Of a DNA stretch of 64,000 nucleotides, positions 21,015 through 33,478 are shown piece by piece. The notes below the pieces were generated by a model that was not told the origin of the DNA, did not search any database, and worked only from the letters and a program-made list of their open reading frames with translations. Position numbers and translations under genes: made by a program. Every line of letters begins with the position of its first letter. Positions within the stretch are counted from its first letter, which is position 1. Origin of the DNA: Globodera rostochiensis (lineage: Eukaryota; Nematoda; Chromadorea; Rhabditida; Heteroderidae); contig JAEVLN010000010.1 of NCBI GenBank assembly GCA_018350325.1, forward strand, positions 2,294,001 to 2,358,000, written 5' to 3'.

Positions 21015-24000
21015 TTATTTATTAATTATTTTTACATTAATTGTCTCCTGAGATGCGGCGCTCGTATTTGATGCATTCAGCTAAATATTTAAAAATAAAA
21101 TTGATTTTAAAATGATAATTTGACAGTACAAGTGGCACCGGTGGCGGCTTATCAAGTAATGCTGAACCGCTAACTGAATTTAACAATTAAAAATATTATT
21201 TAGAATTTATTTAGTTTGAATAAATAAAAACCAACTTGTTTTGTACTCAATTTCAAATCCAGTATAATTGCCATCAAAATCGTCGACAACATTCAAAATT
21301 ATCAACACTTCTGTTCCAATATCAGCATAAAATATAGCCGGAATGCTACAACAAAGTCGGGCTCCTTAAACAAATTATTTTTTACATGTTTAAAATTAAA
21401 AATTTAAACAAAAAAATAGACATAATAATGTTAAATAATTTTTCCATTATATTTAAATTTAACATTTGAAAAGTTTTTTGTTTCTTAATTTGGATACATA
21501 ATGTTGTTTACATTTTTAATTGATAATTATTATTTAATTAAACATAATAAATACCTGTGGCAATTTTGTCTTGTTTTGCTTTCACTTCCACATAACTGCT
21601 GCATGTTTCTTCACAAGGAAATTCTAACTTTTTGACCGTAACAACAACACGTTTGTCCGTAGAATCGGGCTTAATTTGTTTAAAAATATTAAATTTATTT
21701 TTTTATAATGAATTGGAAGTTTTAATTAATCATATAATTTTTTAACAAAAAAAATCTTGCCAAAATTTTCCAATAACAGTTTGTATTCGGAGTCAATGAC
21801 AAGGTGGAAATATTTCCTGGAAACTGGCCCGCCATAAGAGTACCAGTGTTTAGGCAATTTGGGCTTTCTAGATTACAAAAAATTTTTATTTTCAAAATTC
21901 GTTAATAATTGATATTACCAGAAGTTGGATGTTCGTCACATAAAGCACCAGAATATCCCTTAAATTAAAATAATATAAAAATATTTATATTTTTCAAAAA
22001 TATAAAATTCAAATTCACGTCCGGGCAAAGGCACCGATTGCAATTGTTCGGGTTGGTGTAACCGCCGTTTGCGCATGCCAATTCAGCAGCACAAATTTCT
22101 AAAACGCATTTTTTAAATTTAAATTTTTAATAATTTCAACAATTCTCACTCGAACAATAGCGCATATTGATCATTTTTGCGTCCTTAAATGAAAGGCCAA
22201 CACGGTAGCCCATTGTCTGTTGATAAGCCGGTTCCAATGACGTGATGGTGAATCTGTGTTACCAGTCATTAATTTTTAATGACACCAATTATGCAATTAT
22301 TTTATTTAATAATATAAGTAATTAAGGGTATAATTAGTCAATGTTTTTAATGCGCAAAAATAAAACGATAAACAAATGCAGCAATTACCTGTTGAAATCC
22401 GATGCAAATGATTTGCTTGAATAATGCATCACTGAGCCTAAATCCTAAAATTTTAATTATTATTAAAATTATATTATATTTTATATATTTACGTATGGTT
22501 GTCCCAAATTGTCAGAAGTGTCCGGTGTTCGTTTATAAAAATTATATTCTGTGCCCTAAAATGTAAAAAACTTAAAAATAAAAATTAGAATGAATGATAC
22601 CGGCAAAATGTTGTTATAATTAATGGACACATAATATTCCTGATCGGTTCTGGACTGTTCATGCCAAAGGCCCAATGCGTGCAAAGTTTCATGTGCAACA
22701 ATGCCCAACTTTTAAAGAAATTATATTAAATATTGATTAAAAGAATAAAATTTATAGATATAAAATTATATTAAATTTTAACTATTCGTTTTACATCCAT
22801 TTTATTATTTTTATAATAAACCACTTATAAAAACAAATCAAAATTAAAGATTTTGTCGCATTTATTTGGGCATTATGCCAATCGCTAACCGATTCGCAAC
22901 CGTAACCAATGGAAATTAGTTGGTTTCCGCCCTGCCTTCCGACCATTGACCAGCAGCCTGATTGACGAGAATATTCCATGTAGTCTTTTTTGCCAATTAA
23001 AACTGTGGGGTCATTGTAAAATGCAAATCGAATGCACGTCAGGGTCCTTAAAAAGTAAAAATGATTTTTATATAATAAAATTGAAATAAATATTTGTTCA
23101 GTAAAAGGCTGTTTTTAAAACATTTTCAAATTTTGTTTATTTTTATTTATATTTAAATTTTAATAACAAAATAGAAACTTACGGCGGACGAAAGAATTTA
23201 ATTTTAAACCATTCATAGAAAAAAAAGATAATAATTCTCCTTATTTTTTTTTATTAATCAAATTATTTTGCATACGATATATGTCTTTGGGCAGCCTGAA
23301 CAGCTTGAAGCAATGCAGCTGCAAAATAATTTTGAATTTAAAAAAATTAAAACATTTAAACTGTTAGAAATTTATTCATATTATAAATTTCAAATTTAAA
23401 CATCACAAACCATCATTGGATTGCACAGTGTACGCAATTGTTAGATCAGTCCAAAAATTATTTGGGTCTGGGTTGATCTGGCGCGTCAGTTTTCGTTTGA
23501 TTGGTGGTACTAAATTAAATTTAAAATTTATTTTTGGTTTTTTTTTTGTAAATTTGGCATACTGTTTTCAATATCGCGCAAAATTTGTTGGGCCTGCTCA
23601 CGTGACAACAAAATGTCACCCTCAAACAGTTCGTCCGCAATCTGACGGTTTACGGTCAATTCAGTGCCATCATTGCCGTTCACTTTTTTGAGCAGTGCCA
23701 AACGTTCGTTCAATTTTGTTGGGTCCTGGATTTTTAAAATAAAATAAAATTAGTTTTAAATTTATAAACAATTTAAAAATACTTTGTCTGTAAAGCGCCC
23801 ATGCTGTTTAAGGGCTGTCATTTGAATTGTGCCAAGCAACCGCTTTAGGTGCGAAGACTGTTCCAGTGCTGAGATGTCCATCGGAGACTAAATTTTAATG
23901 AAAAAATATTAAAATATTTAGATTAAATTTCGAATAAATTTGGACAATTCTTTTACCATATCGTCCATCCAAAGTGTGTCTTTAATCCTTATTGGAGTGC

Positions 24001-24052
24001 AATGCAAGCAGCAAAATAACGACGAGAACAATACAAAGAATAGGTAATTCAT
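21015..24052 (-). CDS. Secreted astacin metalloprotease 2 (astacin-EGF-CUB)
   Basis: Tandem paralogue of astacin 1, 524 residues, 17 exons: 24052-23957, 23887-23783, 23725-23563, 23509-23411, 23318-23276, 23046-22890, 22708-22601, 22555-22493, 22444-22389, 22253-22150, 22098-22019, 21958-21919, 21867-21761, 21669-21555, 21364-21236, 21173-21130, 21080-21015. Signal peptide [18 protein letters not shown], propeptide with [12 protein letters not shown], basic region KRKLTRQ, zinc motif [29 protein letters not shown]et-turn region, an EGF-like module ([18 protein letters not shown]) and a CUB domain. Eleven exons have the same length as in astacin 1. Unlike astacin 1 it has a normal TTTTAG before the exon at 22555. 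The intron after 21761 begins GC (TTTTG|GCAAGA). The DRD of most astacins is DQE here. Confidence 0.92.
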
Positions 24053-25183
24053 TGCTTTTAAATAAATAAAAAATGAATTAAATTTAATATGTTTTTGCCT
24101 TATTTAATTAAATCTACAAAATTATACCTATTCTACTAATTTAATTTTAAACTATAATGGCATTCAATCGGAATTATTTAAGAAGCTTTCTAGGTCATTC
24201 TGTCTCTTCTACAAATTTGTCAAAAAAGCCCGTTCGCGCAAAGACCTTGAAAGAAAGTGCATGTTTTTGTGGATCCCCGTTTCATTAAAGAAAATTAGCA
24301 GTAAATTTAAAGTGAAGCTTCAAAAATTTTTAGATATAACCAGAAATAAAATTATTTACAAATTTAATATATTGTTAAATTACCAATTTTAGTTTGCCAA
24401 AATATAGCAAAACCCCAATTTTTTGAATTTTTTAACAAATCAAAGACGGTTTATATTTTATTCAAATTGGGTATAATTTTTAAATTAAATTCCGCTCAAT
24501 TAATTAATTTTTGAACATATTTTTCAATCACGGTGAATTTTATTGCATTTTAGGTCAGTCTGTCTCGCAAATGTAAAAAAACCCGTTCATTGTAATGAAT
24601 GGTGACCTTGGCGGAAAGTATATTTTTAAGTGAAAAAATAAGGTCATCATTTAAAGCTTAAACAATTATTAATTGCAAATAATAAATTTTAAAATAGTAA
24701 ATTGAATAAAATAAATGAGTATTGCATGTAATCAATCTTTTATTCATTTTATACTGCTTAAATTTTATTATTTAAAAATATTTAATTCGATTAAATTTAA
24801 TTCAAATTTAATTATGTCAATTTCTGCTCCCTTAAAATAGAGAGAGAATTTTTTTTTTTTATAAATTTATTTGTTATTTCTATGATATGATAAATAAATA
24901 ACATAAAAAAGCATTTTGCTAAAGAATTAATCCAATTAAAATGTCATTATATTGAATTAATCCAATTAAATGGCAATCTTAATTCAGTTTCTATTTAATT
25001 TTTTCATACAAAATATTTTATAAAATAAATACCATCAGTGGCAAAGCCCAAATTAACAAAAATTTAAACTTGTTCCAAACAACAACAGCAGCACAACAAT
25101 TTGTGCGTTTTTGAGCGCAATAACTTTCTAAATCTTTTGAATTTTTGTGTTGTTAACATTTTGACATAGACATCACTATCCAG
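24053..25183. other. Intergenic, no gene seen
   Basis: Upstream of astacin 2. AT-rich with low-complexity stretches. A repeated feature is AAAGACCTTGAAAGAAAGTG near 24240 and GTGACCTTGGCGGAAAGTAT near 24600, possibly related promoter-like blocks. Confidence 0.35.
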
Positions 25184-25272
25184 CAGTGATGTCCCGGTTC
25201 CATTTTTTCCGGCGGTTCCCGGGGTCCAAAGCGGGTCCGGAATTCGCGGTTCACGAACCCGTGACATTACTG
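25184..25272. mobile_element. hAT-like MITE, 89 bp
   Basis: Flanked by perfect 8-bp duplications CTATCCAG (25176-25183 and 25273-25280). Ends CAGTGATGTCCCGGTTCC and, inverted, CAGTAATGTCACGGGTTCG; body built of GGTTCC/GGGTCC words. Confidence 0.85.
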
Positions 25273-25417
25273 CTATCCAGTAACAGAGCGCAATCGGGTT
25301 TGGATTTCGGCCCAATCCAAATTTGCTGGGCTCGACGCAAAAAATTTTCTACACAAATCAAATGCCTGGGGGGCAAAATTTTTGTGTTCGCCCCAGAGAC
25401 CACAGGGCCGTATCTAC

Positions 25418-25521
25418 CAGGGATGTCGTCCGTGCCAAAAAAAAATACGGAACGCTGAATACGGAATTACGGAATGCCTAAAAAATACGGAACACGGAAT
25501 ACGGAACGGACAACATCCCTG
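25418..25521. mobile_element. hAT-like MITE, 104 bp, ATACGGAAC repeats
   Basis: Flanked by perfect 8-bp duplications GTATCTAC (25410-25417 and 25522-25529). Ends CAGGGATGTCGTCCGTGCC and, inverted, CAGGGATGTTGTCCGTTCC. The body repeats ATACGGAA words. A one-ended relative lies near 2580. Confidence 0.88.
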
Positions 25522-25529
25522 GTATCTAC

Positions 25530-26660
25530 TATACTAGCCCTGGATGTTGTTGTTGGGCGGGGGGGGGGGGTTTACGACGTCAGAAAAATTTTTTTGATGC
25601 TTTTTAGGAATGGGAGAGGTCCAAAAATGTTGAAGATTTTAACGATATTTATTAAGAAAATTAGTCCAAAAACACAAATGAAACAACCTGACATTTTGAT
25701 TAAATCTTAACAACATTACAATTTTGATTAAAAATAAAAAAGATCAAAGAAAGATGAAACAGATATTTTTTTCAGTTACAAATTACTCTAAGTATTTGTT
25801 TCGACACCAATTGCGGATTATAAAAAAATTGCGAAAAAATGGAAAAATCAGCAACTCGCAATCACCCCAATAAGGCCGCAATTTCAGCAAATCTGCAATT
25901 GAATCCAGCCCTGATCCGGAGTAAATTTGATCAAAATAACTACAATTACCATTTTTTCTAAATAACTAGATTCAAAATTCAGAGCATTGATTATTATAAC
26001 AAAATTTTTAAGCTCAACATTCAAAAAGAGTTTGACGAGAAGATTACGAATTTGAACAATGTTTAAATTTAAAAACTCAATAAATATTATATCCTTTACT
26101 ACATAATCCTTAAAATATGTAACGAAAATCGTAAGGAAAAAAACGTCAAAAATCGAATTTCGAGACAGCCCTGTTTAACACTGAACGTTGCTTCGTACAG
26201 TGCGTGCAGCGGAAGCAATAGCAGTGGCAGGTGTAAATTTAAAACATTTTCTGGACAAAAATGTGTTTTTATATATTGTTAATACTAAAATCTGTACTAC
26301 ATATAAATTTTGAAGCATATTGTTTAAGCTCGTCGAATACCGACCCCGCGACCACGACCAAACAACAAGTGGCACAACCACAAACTTGGAGTTGCGACTG
26401 ATAATTAAATTTAATTTAATAAATTTATTATCCCATTTTTAGGCGCAACAGTTACCTATTTGGCAAATTTATTCATGAAATTCTTTCCGTACACAAAATA
26501 ATTGATAGGGTTGGATAGATTAAAAAATATAATAATTAAAATAAAATTAGATAGGCTTGAACAACCACCCAGCGCTCGCTGATTTTAACGTCACAAGCAG
26601 TACATCATTCAAGATGTGTGGTAATGCGTATCCTCTCGGACTCCTCAAACGCTTTTGACG
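25530..26660. other. Intergenic with dispersed repeat scraps
   Basis: A G-run element near 25555, and 25830-25905 rich in AATTGCGG/CGCAATTTC words ending AATCCAGCCCTG, like 51900-52035. No gene model supported. Confidence 0.4.
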
Positions 26661-26664
26661 CAGA

Positions 26665-27423
26665 CATTCTGAATTTGCTGTCCAATCATGGACTCCATGG
26701 ATTTGCTGTCCAATCATGGACTCCATGGATTTGCTGTCCAATCATGGACTCCATGGATTTGCTGTCCAATCTTGGACTCCATGGATTTGCTGTCCAATCA
26801 TGGACTCCATGGATTTGCTGTCCAATCATGGACTTATGGATTTGCTGTCCAATCTTGGACTCCATGGATTTGCTGTCCAATCTTGGACTCCATGGATTTG
26901 CTGTCCAATCATGGACTCCATGGATTTGCTGTCCAATCATGGACTCCATGGATTTGCTGTCCAATCTTGGACTCCATGGATTTGCTGTCCAATCTTGGAC
27001 TCCATGGATTTGCTGTCCAATCATGGACTCCATGGATTTGCTGTCCAATCTTGGACTCCATGGATTTGCTGTCCAATCTTGGACTCCATGGATTTTCTGT
27101 CCAATCATGGACTCCATGGATTTGCTGTCCAATCTTGGACTCCATGGATTTGCTGTCCAATCATGGACTCCATGGATTTGCTGTCCAATCTTGGACTCCA
27201 TGGATTTTCTGTCCAATCATGGACTCCATGGATTTGCTGTCCAATCATGGACTCCATGGATTTGCTGTCCAATCTTGGACTCCATGGATTTGCTGTCCAA
27301 TCATGGACTCCATGGATTTGCTGTCCAATCATGGACCCCATGGATTTGCTGTCCAATCATGGACTCCATGTATTTGCTGTCCAATCATGGACTCCATGGA
27401 TTTGCTGTCCAATCATGGACTAC
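26665..27423. repeat. 28-bp satellite (about 27 copies)
   Basis: Unit CCATGGATTTGCTGTCCAAT followed by CATGGACT or CTTGGACT. The units fall into two classes by that one base (A or T). Frames on both strands are open throughout because the unit lacks stops and 28 is not a multiple of 3; these are not genes. Confidence 0.98.
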
Positions 27424-27639
27424 AAGTTGAAGGCTCACTGGCCATTTAAGATTTGATTAATGCTTCGATGAATACCTAATAACCCGTTGGTCGCTTTTGT
27501 TATTTTTTCCAAATATTTCCATTTTTTCTTTTGAACTTTTTTAGGTTCTGATGGAGTTTTTGATTTAAAAAAGGGGGTTTTTGTCCACTTCACGCATTTT
27601 TGATCTAAGTTTGTTTTGTTCTTCACTTTTCAGGAAATT

Positions 27640-27905
27640 CCGCTTCCGGTCCGGATCTCACTCGTCCGAATCACACTCCTCCGAATCCCACTCAAGCCAA
27701 AAGTGGCTCGAATCCCATTCAAGCCAATTCACCCATTGAAGCCCGTGGAGAGGAAGCCGTCCAGTTTGATGGCAGCCGTTGCAAATTCCTGGGAAAGGGA
27801 AGTGCCACCTTCCAATTCAAGGGAATCCACTCAAAACAGGCATATTATGTGGCAAAATCGGGAGCACAGAATCTCTTCGGTGCCACAGCAATGGTGAGTT
27901 CGGAT
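27640..27905 (+). pseudogene. LTR-retrotransposon polyprotein scrap (protease region)
   Basis: An open stretch includes RGEEAVQFDGSRCKFLGKG, ATFQFKGIHSKQAYYVA and GAQNLFGATAM. A cysteine-initiated strand, then FKG...YYV, then NLFG resembles the second half of the Ty3/Gypsy aspartic protease up to its linker. It ends in a stop at SSDFWKE. No reverse transcriptase, integrase or LTR was found nearby, so it is a remnant. Placement in the family is tentative. Confidence 0.35.
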
Positions 27906-28129
27906 TTCTGGAAGGAATGAAAAACTTCATAAGCGGCAATCACAGCGACCAAGCCGCTCCCCCAAAAAGTACGACCAAAATACGGGAGACAAGGCAAAGG
28001 TTGGCGACAAAAGTTTGAACCGGACTTGCTCTCCTGCATCTACCCGGGCGCCCTTGTTTTCTACGAAAGTTCCAACTAGGTACCAAAGGGTATAAGATTT
28101 TTGAGAAATGAATCCCGATCGTGTGCTTC

Positions 28130-28945
28130 CAAAATTGAAAAATTCTGGATTCTGAAACGCAGATTCCGAAATAAAAATTCAACAGAAATCATAGGAATAA
28201 TAAAAATCTTTGCTTTTGTCTTTCATCATGTCATTGTCGTTTATTGGTCTCAATCACCGCATCCGTCGCAGTCACATTCATCTCACTTGGCAGCATTCAC
28301 CGCAACCTTTGCAACATTCGCCCAAACCTTTGCAACATTCACCGCAACCTTTGCAACATTCTCCCAAACCTTTGCAACATTCACCCAAACCTTTGCAACA
28401 CTCACTGCAATCTTTGCAACATGCACAGCAACCCCTGCAACATTCACCGAAACTTTTGCAACACTCACTGCAATTTTTGCAACATTCACAGCAACCGTTG
28501 CAACATTCTCCCAAACCTTTGCAACATTCACCCAAACCTTTGCAACAATCCCTGCAATCTTTGCAACATTCACAGCAACCCCTGCAACATTCACCGAAAC
28601 TTTTGCAACACTCACTGCAATTTTTGCAACATTCACAGCAACCTTTGCAACCTTCTACGAAACTTTTGCAACCTTCACCGCAACCTTTGCAACATTTACC
28701 GAAACCTTTGCAACATTCACCGAAACCTTTGCAACATTCACCAAAACCTTCGCAACATGCACCGCAACACTCACCGCAAGCTTTGCAACCTGCACCGCAA
28801 CACGCACCGCAACCGTTGCAACACTCACCGCAACATTCACCGAAACCTTTGCAACAGTCACCCGAGCAGTTGATACAACAAAAAAAGCCGTCACCGCCGC
28901 CACTACCTGAATGCATTGCATTTTAATTAATTCCACTGAATTAGA
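28130..28945. repeat. 21-bp repeat locus, copy A
   Basis: About 27 units of 21 bp of the type TTTGCAACATTCACCGCAAC lie at 28296-28875. Because 21 is a multiple of 3, several frames on both strands are open for 150-270 codons: (F/T)AT repeats, HSPQPLQ repeats, and on the minus strand CCKGFGE repeats. Which, if any, is translated cannot be told. Flanks (28130-28290, 28880-28945) are also shared with the shorter locus at 33955-34415, so the unit of duplication is larger than the repeat. Confidence 0.85.
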
Positions 28946-29022
28946 TAAGACCAGTTTAATTATTTAGGTTGATCGACCCATCGTTGTGGGTCCGTCAGAT
29001 TACAGCATTTAAATCAATCAAT

Positions 29023-30351
29023 TTAAAAATTGAGGATAATGTGTAAAACAATTAGTGCATGCCCAAAAGTGTTCTGCTTACCGCCTGCGGCACTGGTGCA
29101 GCCGGTGCTTCTTGTGTTGCTCAACTGTGCCATCATTAGCTGGAATTGCAGCTGGTCCAAGAATTGATCCACTGAATTTTGTTCTGTGTACGTCCCATTG
29201 TTGTTTTGAATTTTATGAACTAAAAAAGGGCCAAAATTTATTTTAAAACATTTTTGTTTAAAAGGCTTAAAGCAACAACGACGCTTCAGGCATTTTTTTA
29301 AACCATTTTTTGAAGGGTTTTCTGAGTGCTCTGCTATTAGTAGTGGTGGCATGTCCACGACCAATTTGACAACTTTTTCATTGACTGCTTCTGATAGCAA
29401 ATGGTTTTTAACATTGCGCAAATTATTTAATGCATCTTCAATATGCTGGATGGATCCCAAGTGATGAGTCCATGCTAGCACCTGCAATCAATTTTATTTA
29501 GAGATTGTTTTTTAAAAAAAGATTTTAAAATTCTGTTTTAATTTTTCGCAAATTTCAAAATTTATTTAAACAAATTTTAATTATGTCAATTTTTTCGCCG
29601 TTGTTCATAATTTGTTTTCGAAAGTTTTAAACATGTTTTTAGGTTATGGAAAATTACCTTAACACATTCTTCTTTGTTTTCAAAATTCATTTCGATCAAT
29701 TCATTTTTGTCCATGCAAATTTTAAAGCATTTTTTAATGCATTTTTCTTTTTTGCTCATAAAAATAATTTGAAATGCCAAAACAATATTCGTCATTACTT
29801 CTTTAATTGGCAAAATTCCGTCGTTTGTGCTGGTAAATGTTGGCTTGAGCGCAATGTGCTTCAAAGATTTGTTTTCATTACGAAAATAATAGTCTAAAAA
29901 TAGGATTATTTTTTTAAATATATATAATTCTTTTTATTATCATTATTAAACAAGTAAAATTCATTTGAATTATTTTTTTAAAGGAGCATTTTATACATTT
30001 AGCATAAATATTATTTTCGCATTTCGTTAAATATTCGCAGTATTTAAATAATCGTTCAATGGATGCATAGCGAATTTGCCATTCCATATATCTGCTTAAC
30101 ACTTTCTCATGCACTTTTGTGTAGTCAATTTTTGCCAGTTTTTGCCAAAATTCAGTTTTTCTATACTCAATTGCCTCTGTCAGATCTTGGCACATCAATT
30201 GATACAATTTTTTGGGCTCCTTAATTTTAGTTAAAGTAAAAAATTTATTTAAATATTCCAAACTAACTTTTTTAGTATTCTTTGTAACACCTCCAAACGA
30301 GGTGCTAAAGTGTTGTAACAAAATTGTGAGAACGCATAAAAATAGTTTCAT
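29023..30351 (-). CDS. Secreted orphan protein with possible GPI tail (paralogue of 38261-40042)
   Basis: Three exons, 30351-29997, 29893-29658 and 29481-29023, phase-consistent, 349 residues. It starts MKLFLCVLTILLQHFSTSFG, a signal peptide. Recognisable blocks shared with the paralogue: LYQLMCQDLTEAIEYR...FW, WQIRYASIERLFKYCEYL, LKHIALKPTF...GILPI, VLAWTHHLG and DQFLDQLQFQLMM. The end, GGKQNTFGHALIVLHIILNF, is small residues followed by a hydrophobic tail, as in GPI-anchored proteins. There are lysine-cysteine rich segments (CIKKCFKIC, LKKCLKRRCCF). No known family. The donor of exon 1 (AAAT|GTATAA) was chosen by phase and by comparison with the paralogue. Confidence 0.68.
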
Positions 30352-31510
30352 TTTCGTATATTTATGTATCTTAAAATACTAATATTATTTAAAACAATCT
30401 ACAAGATGGAATCTTTTAAATTATTTATAAATTTTTTACTTATAAGTTATAATGTTGATAGATGTTTAAAAAATTTAACTTAAATAAGATTTTATACAGA
30501 AAAAACAAGTGACAGTCTGATATTTTTGTTTAACAACACAAATTCATTTTATAGGATTTTTTTAAATATTTTCATTAATATATTTTTTAATACATTTTAT
30601 GTTTTATTTGATAAAACTCTCACAAATCAACTAATTGGTGAAATTTGGAGATACAAAATCGCATTTACAAATGAATAATGTTGTAAAAACGACTACCAGT
30701 GGATATTTAACGTAATAAATATACGGCAACGTTTATGTTTTCTTGCAAAATGTATTGATTATTTTGATTTTAGAAATTATAATAAATTTATGTTTGTTTC
30801 CGCCTTAAATAAAAGGCTGTAGGACTCTCAGAAATTTTATGCAACATGTCTCTTAAGAGTCGGGGGACGCGTTTGTATAGAAAAGCCTATACAAGTGATA
30901 CAATTCCCTGAAATAAAGAATTAATGGGTTTAAGCGATATTTTACCAATCATAATGGGTTTTAAATCGAAAAAACAACAACAAAAAAAGGAAGGAAAAAA
31001 TAAGAAAACCCCACTAGAGCCTAGCGTAGAATAAAAAAACCAAAAAAAAAGACAAATTTAGGGAGATAGGTGTCTCCTTTAAAGTCCTGGCTTTTCTGGT
31101 CCCGGTAAGTCCCAGTCCCGCTTTTCCCCAAAAGTCCCGGTCCCGTGCCACTCTAATTATGTCCTAAATCCTTATATCTCTTTCTCTCAGCTTTGCGAGC
31201 AACACCAAAGCAAAGGTGCCGCGATTAAAAAGCAAAAAAGGAATAAGTTGGTAAACAAATGATAAAAAATTCTTAGCTCTGGAAAAGCTTGCTTTTATTT
31301 ACCAATTTTGCAAAAAAACAAAAATTGATGATTGAATTGCTTTAAATTATAAAGTGATTTGCCGTCCATCGTAAACGGTACCGTTTTGGGGTGTTGCTGA
31401 AGTCCACTCCCCAAATCCTTGGCAATTTCCCCAATTTTCTTAATTGTTAGTTGTCAAGGCCCTCTCTCTTCACGGATTGCCAAAATAGGTAAAGCAGACA
31501 CTTGTCATGC
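30352..31510. other. Intergenic
   Basis: AT-rich, with no supported gene. Bases 31085-31158 carry GGTCCCGGT words ending CCCGTGCCACTCTAA, the inverted terminus of a family whose other end is at 35606 (TAGGGTGGCACGGG). Confidence 0.4.
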
Positions 31511-32153
31511 TTACTGAAATTTTATAATATAAAAAAAGTGTTGCGCTGAAACTAAACAATTTAAAATACCAATCAAAATTGGCAGTGCAATGTTGAGGCC
31601 AGTGCCGGAACCTGAGAATAGAAGAAATCGTTTTGAAAAGAGCAAATTTTATTTGTCAAAAATAAAAACAACTTTTTCCACCAAATTCGGCAAATGGTGC
31701 TGCCATCTTTGTCAACGTCTCCAAAAATGGCATTGACATGCTCATCGTCGCATTTGGTGTCTCGCTAGTGACGTCAAATAACTCCGCCTCTGTTGATGGC
31801 ACCGTTGTTGGCCCGGAAGGCATTAGGGTCCCGCTAGTGACGTCAAATAACTCCGCCTCTGTTGATGGCACCGTTGTTGGCAAGGAAGGCATTAGGGTCC
31901 CGCTAGTGACGTCAAATGACGCCGCCTCTGTTGATGGCACCGTTGTTGGCCCGGAAGGCATTAGGGTCCCGCTAGTGACGTCAAATGACGCCGCCTCTGT
32001 TGATGGCACCGTTGTTGGCCCAGAAGGCATTAGTGTCTCGCTTGTGACGTCAAATGACGCCGCCTCTGATGATGGCACCGTTGTTGGCCCAGAAGGCATT
32101 AGTGTCCCGCTTGTGACGTCAAATGACGCCGCCTCTGTTGATGGCGGCACCAT
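31511..32153 (-). CDS. Mucin-like Ser/Thr-rich repeat protein, 5' end unresolved
   Basis: A repeat exon (ending at 31682 with donor TTTG|GTGGAA) joins in phase to a last exon 31611-31511. The repeat exon encodes six 23-residue units of the type TTVPSTEAASFDVTSGTLMP (69-bp DNA repeats, 31760-32140). The last exon encodes SGTGLNIALPILIGILNC, a hydrophobic segment that could be a membrane or GPI signal. The open frame extends upstream to an acceptor-like TCAAAG at 32168, so the ATG at 32153 may be internal and a signal-peptide exon may be missing. It follows the cysteine-rich gene at 32249-33478 on the same strand by under 100 bp. A heavily O-glycosylated surface protein is the natural inference. 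Confidence 0.5.
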
Positions 32154-32248
32154 GGTAGAGTCGAAATCTTTGATTTTATTTTTATTTTTGCAAATTTATG
32201 TTTTTATTTTTAGTTTTTAAATACAGCAAAGCGGTATGCTAGCAAAAT

Positions 32249-33478
32249 TTATCTCAAAGATTTGGCAAGAAACCATAAATAATTTTGGCACTTTTTGGTT
32301 TCTCTCATCAAAGCCGAGACACAGCAAATGACTGAAAATCTGGCTTATGTCCATTTTATAAGCATGATTGCAAGATTTAACTTGTTTGTCCAATTTAATG
32401 AGAAAAAAAAAATTGTGCATTATAAATTGTATTTGTTCCCTAAATAGGTAATTAAACAAATTTTTTTTTAATTTGTTAAAGCAATAAATTGGTAAACTGA
32501 ACTCATCATATGTAACCCAAACTGTTGGTTTTAAATTTATTGCATATTTTACCCCTGTTGCTCGTCTGATTTGGCACACTCTGATTGTACAACGGGAAAT
32601 TGTTGTTGCTCATGTCCCAATTTTTGCGTCCAATTGTGCAAAAAGAGCAGCTCACAACAAGACCAAACAAATCCTTCAATTCCTTCCCAACTTTGTCACT
32701 GCACGTGCCGCGCTCAGCGCTCGTTGTGCACCCATAATGTGTGAGCCATTCATTTCCTGAAATTCAAATTTGTGATGATCACTAAATAAATAATGTTGTT
32801 TTGTATTTGACGCTTTGTCAACTTTAATAAAAAAAAATTTTGTTGGGTTGGATTAGAAAGAAAATCGAGATTTTCAGGTTGTTTTAACCTATCTTTGGTT
32901 TTTGCTAACAGGATTTGAAGAAAGAAACCCTTAAAGACTACCCATAAAACCCAAAAAATTTTCTTACCCAAAATTACACTCTTTAAAAAACTTTCTTGGA
33001 CCAAAAATTGCATCCTTAAACATCAATATTTCCCAAAAATTTTTGTTACTAAAAAGCATAAATAAATACATTTTTGTCTCAATTTGTTTTATTAAATTAA
33101 ATTTTTTAGTGCAATGAATTTTGTCATAACAAATTTTATTTGGACAATTACGGAGTTGTAATTAGGGTAGAGCCAAATCGGGATCCAGTGAATTGGGAGG
33201 GATTATCTCGGGATTTACCTTTAAAGCAGTGTGCAGCAAAGCAATATTTATTTGATGCCTGCCAGAAATAAGTTGAATCGCATTCCTCTTCAGAAAAGTT
33301 CGGCTCCAAATCGACGCCTTTTATTGTGCCGACAGTGTTTCTTCGGCATTTGAGCCGAGCTTATCAAATAAAAAAGATTTTAATTAATTTATATAATGTT
33401 TTTTAAATAAAATATTTTACCGGAGCAATCGGCAAACAAAATCTCAATGATGATGATGAACGAAAGTATAAAACGCAT
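32249..33478 (-). CDS. Cysteine-rich secreted protein, three-finger-like
   Basis: Four exons, 33478-33421, 33359-33219, 32756-32553 and 32331-32249, every junction in phase 1, 161 residues. Starts MRFILSFIIIIEILFADCS, a signal peptide. Cysteines are spread as LKCRRN, EEECDSTYFWQ, NKYCFAAHCFKGNEW, HYGCTTSAERGTCSDKVG, VVSCSFC and VICCVSALMRETKKC. The order C...C...YCF...C...GC......C with a late CC recalls Ly-6/uPAR (LU) modules of nematodes, but spacing is not canonical and the call is tentative. The uniform phase-1 introns, typical of extracellular modules, support the model. Signs of a real gene are strong; function is unknown. Confidence 0.72.

Noticed and set aside
26618..27456. Overlapping 170-270 codon frames on both strands
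   Set aside because: They are produced by a stop-free 28-bp satellite unit; every frame is open, with no start, splice or domain support.
28278..28916. Minus-strand 212-codon cysteine-rich frame (CCKGFGE type)
   Set aside because: It mirrors a 21-bp repeat open in several frames; not favoured over the others and broken in the second locus.
32440..32579. Third member of the orphan secreted family (VKYAINLKPTVW frame)
   Set aside because: Similarity is limited to a short NLKP word, and the segment is an intron of the well-supported cysteine-rich gene.
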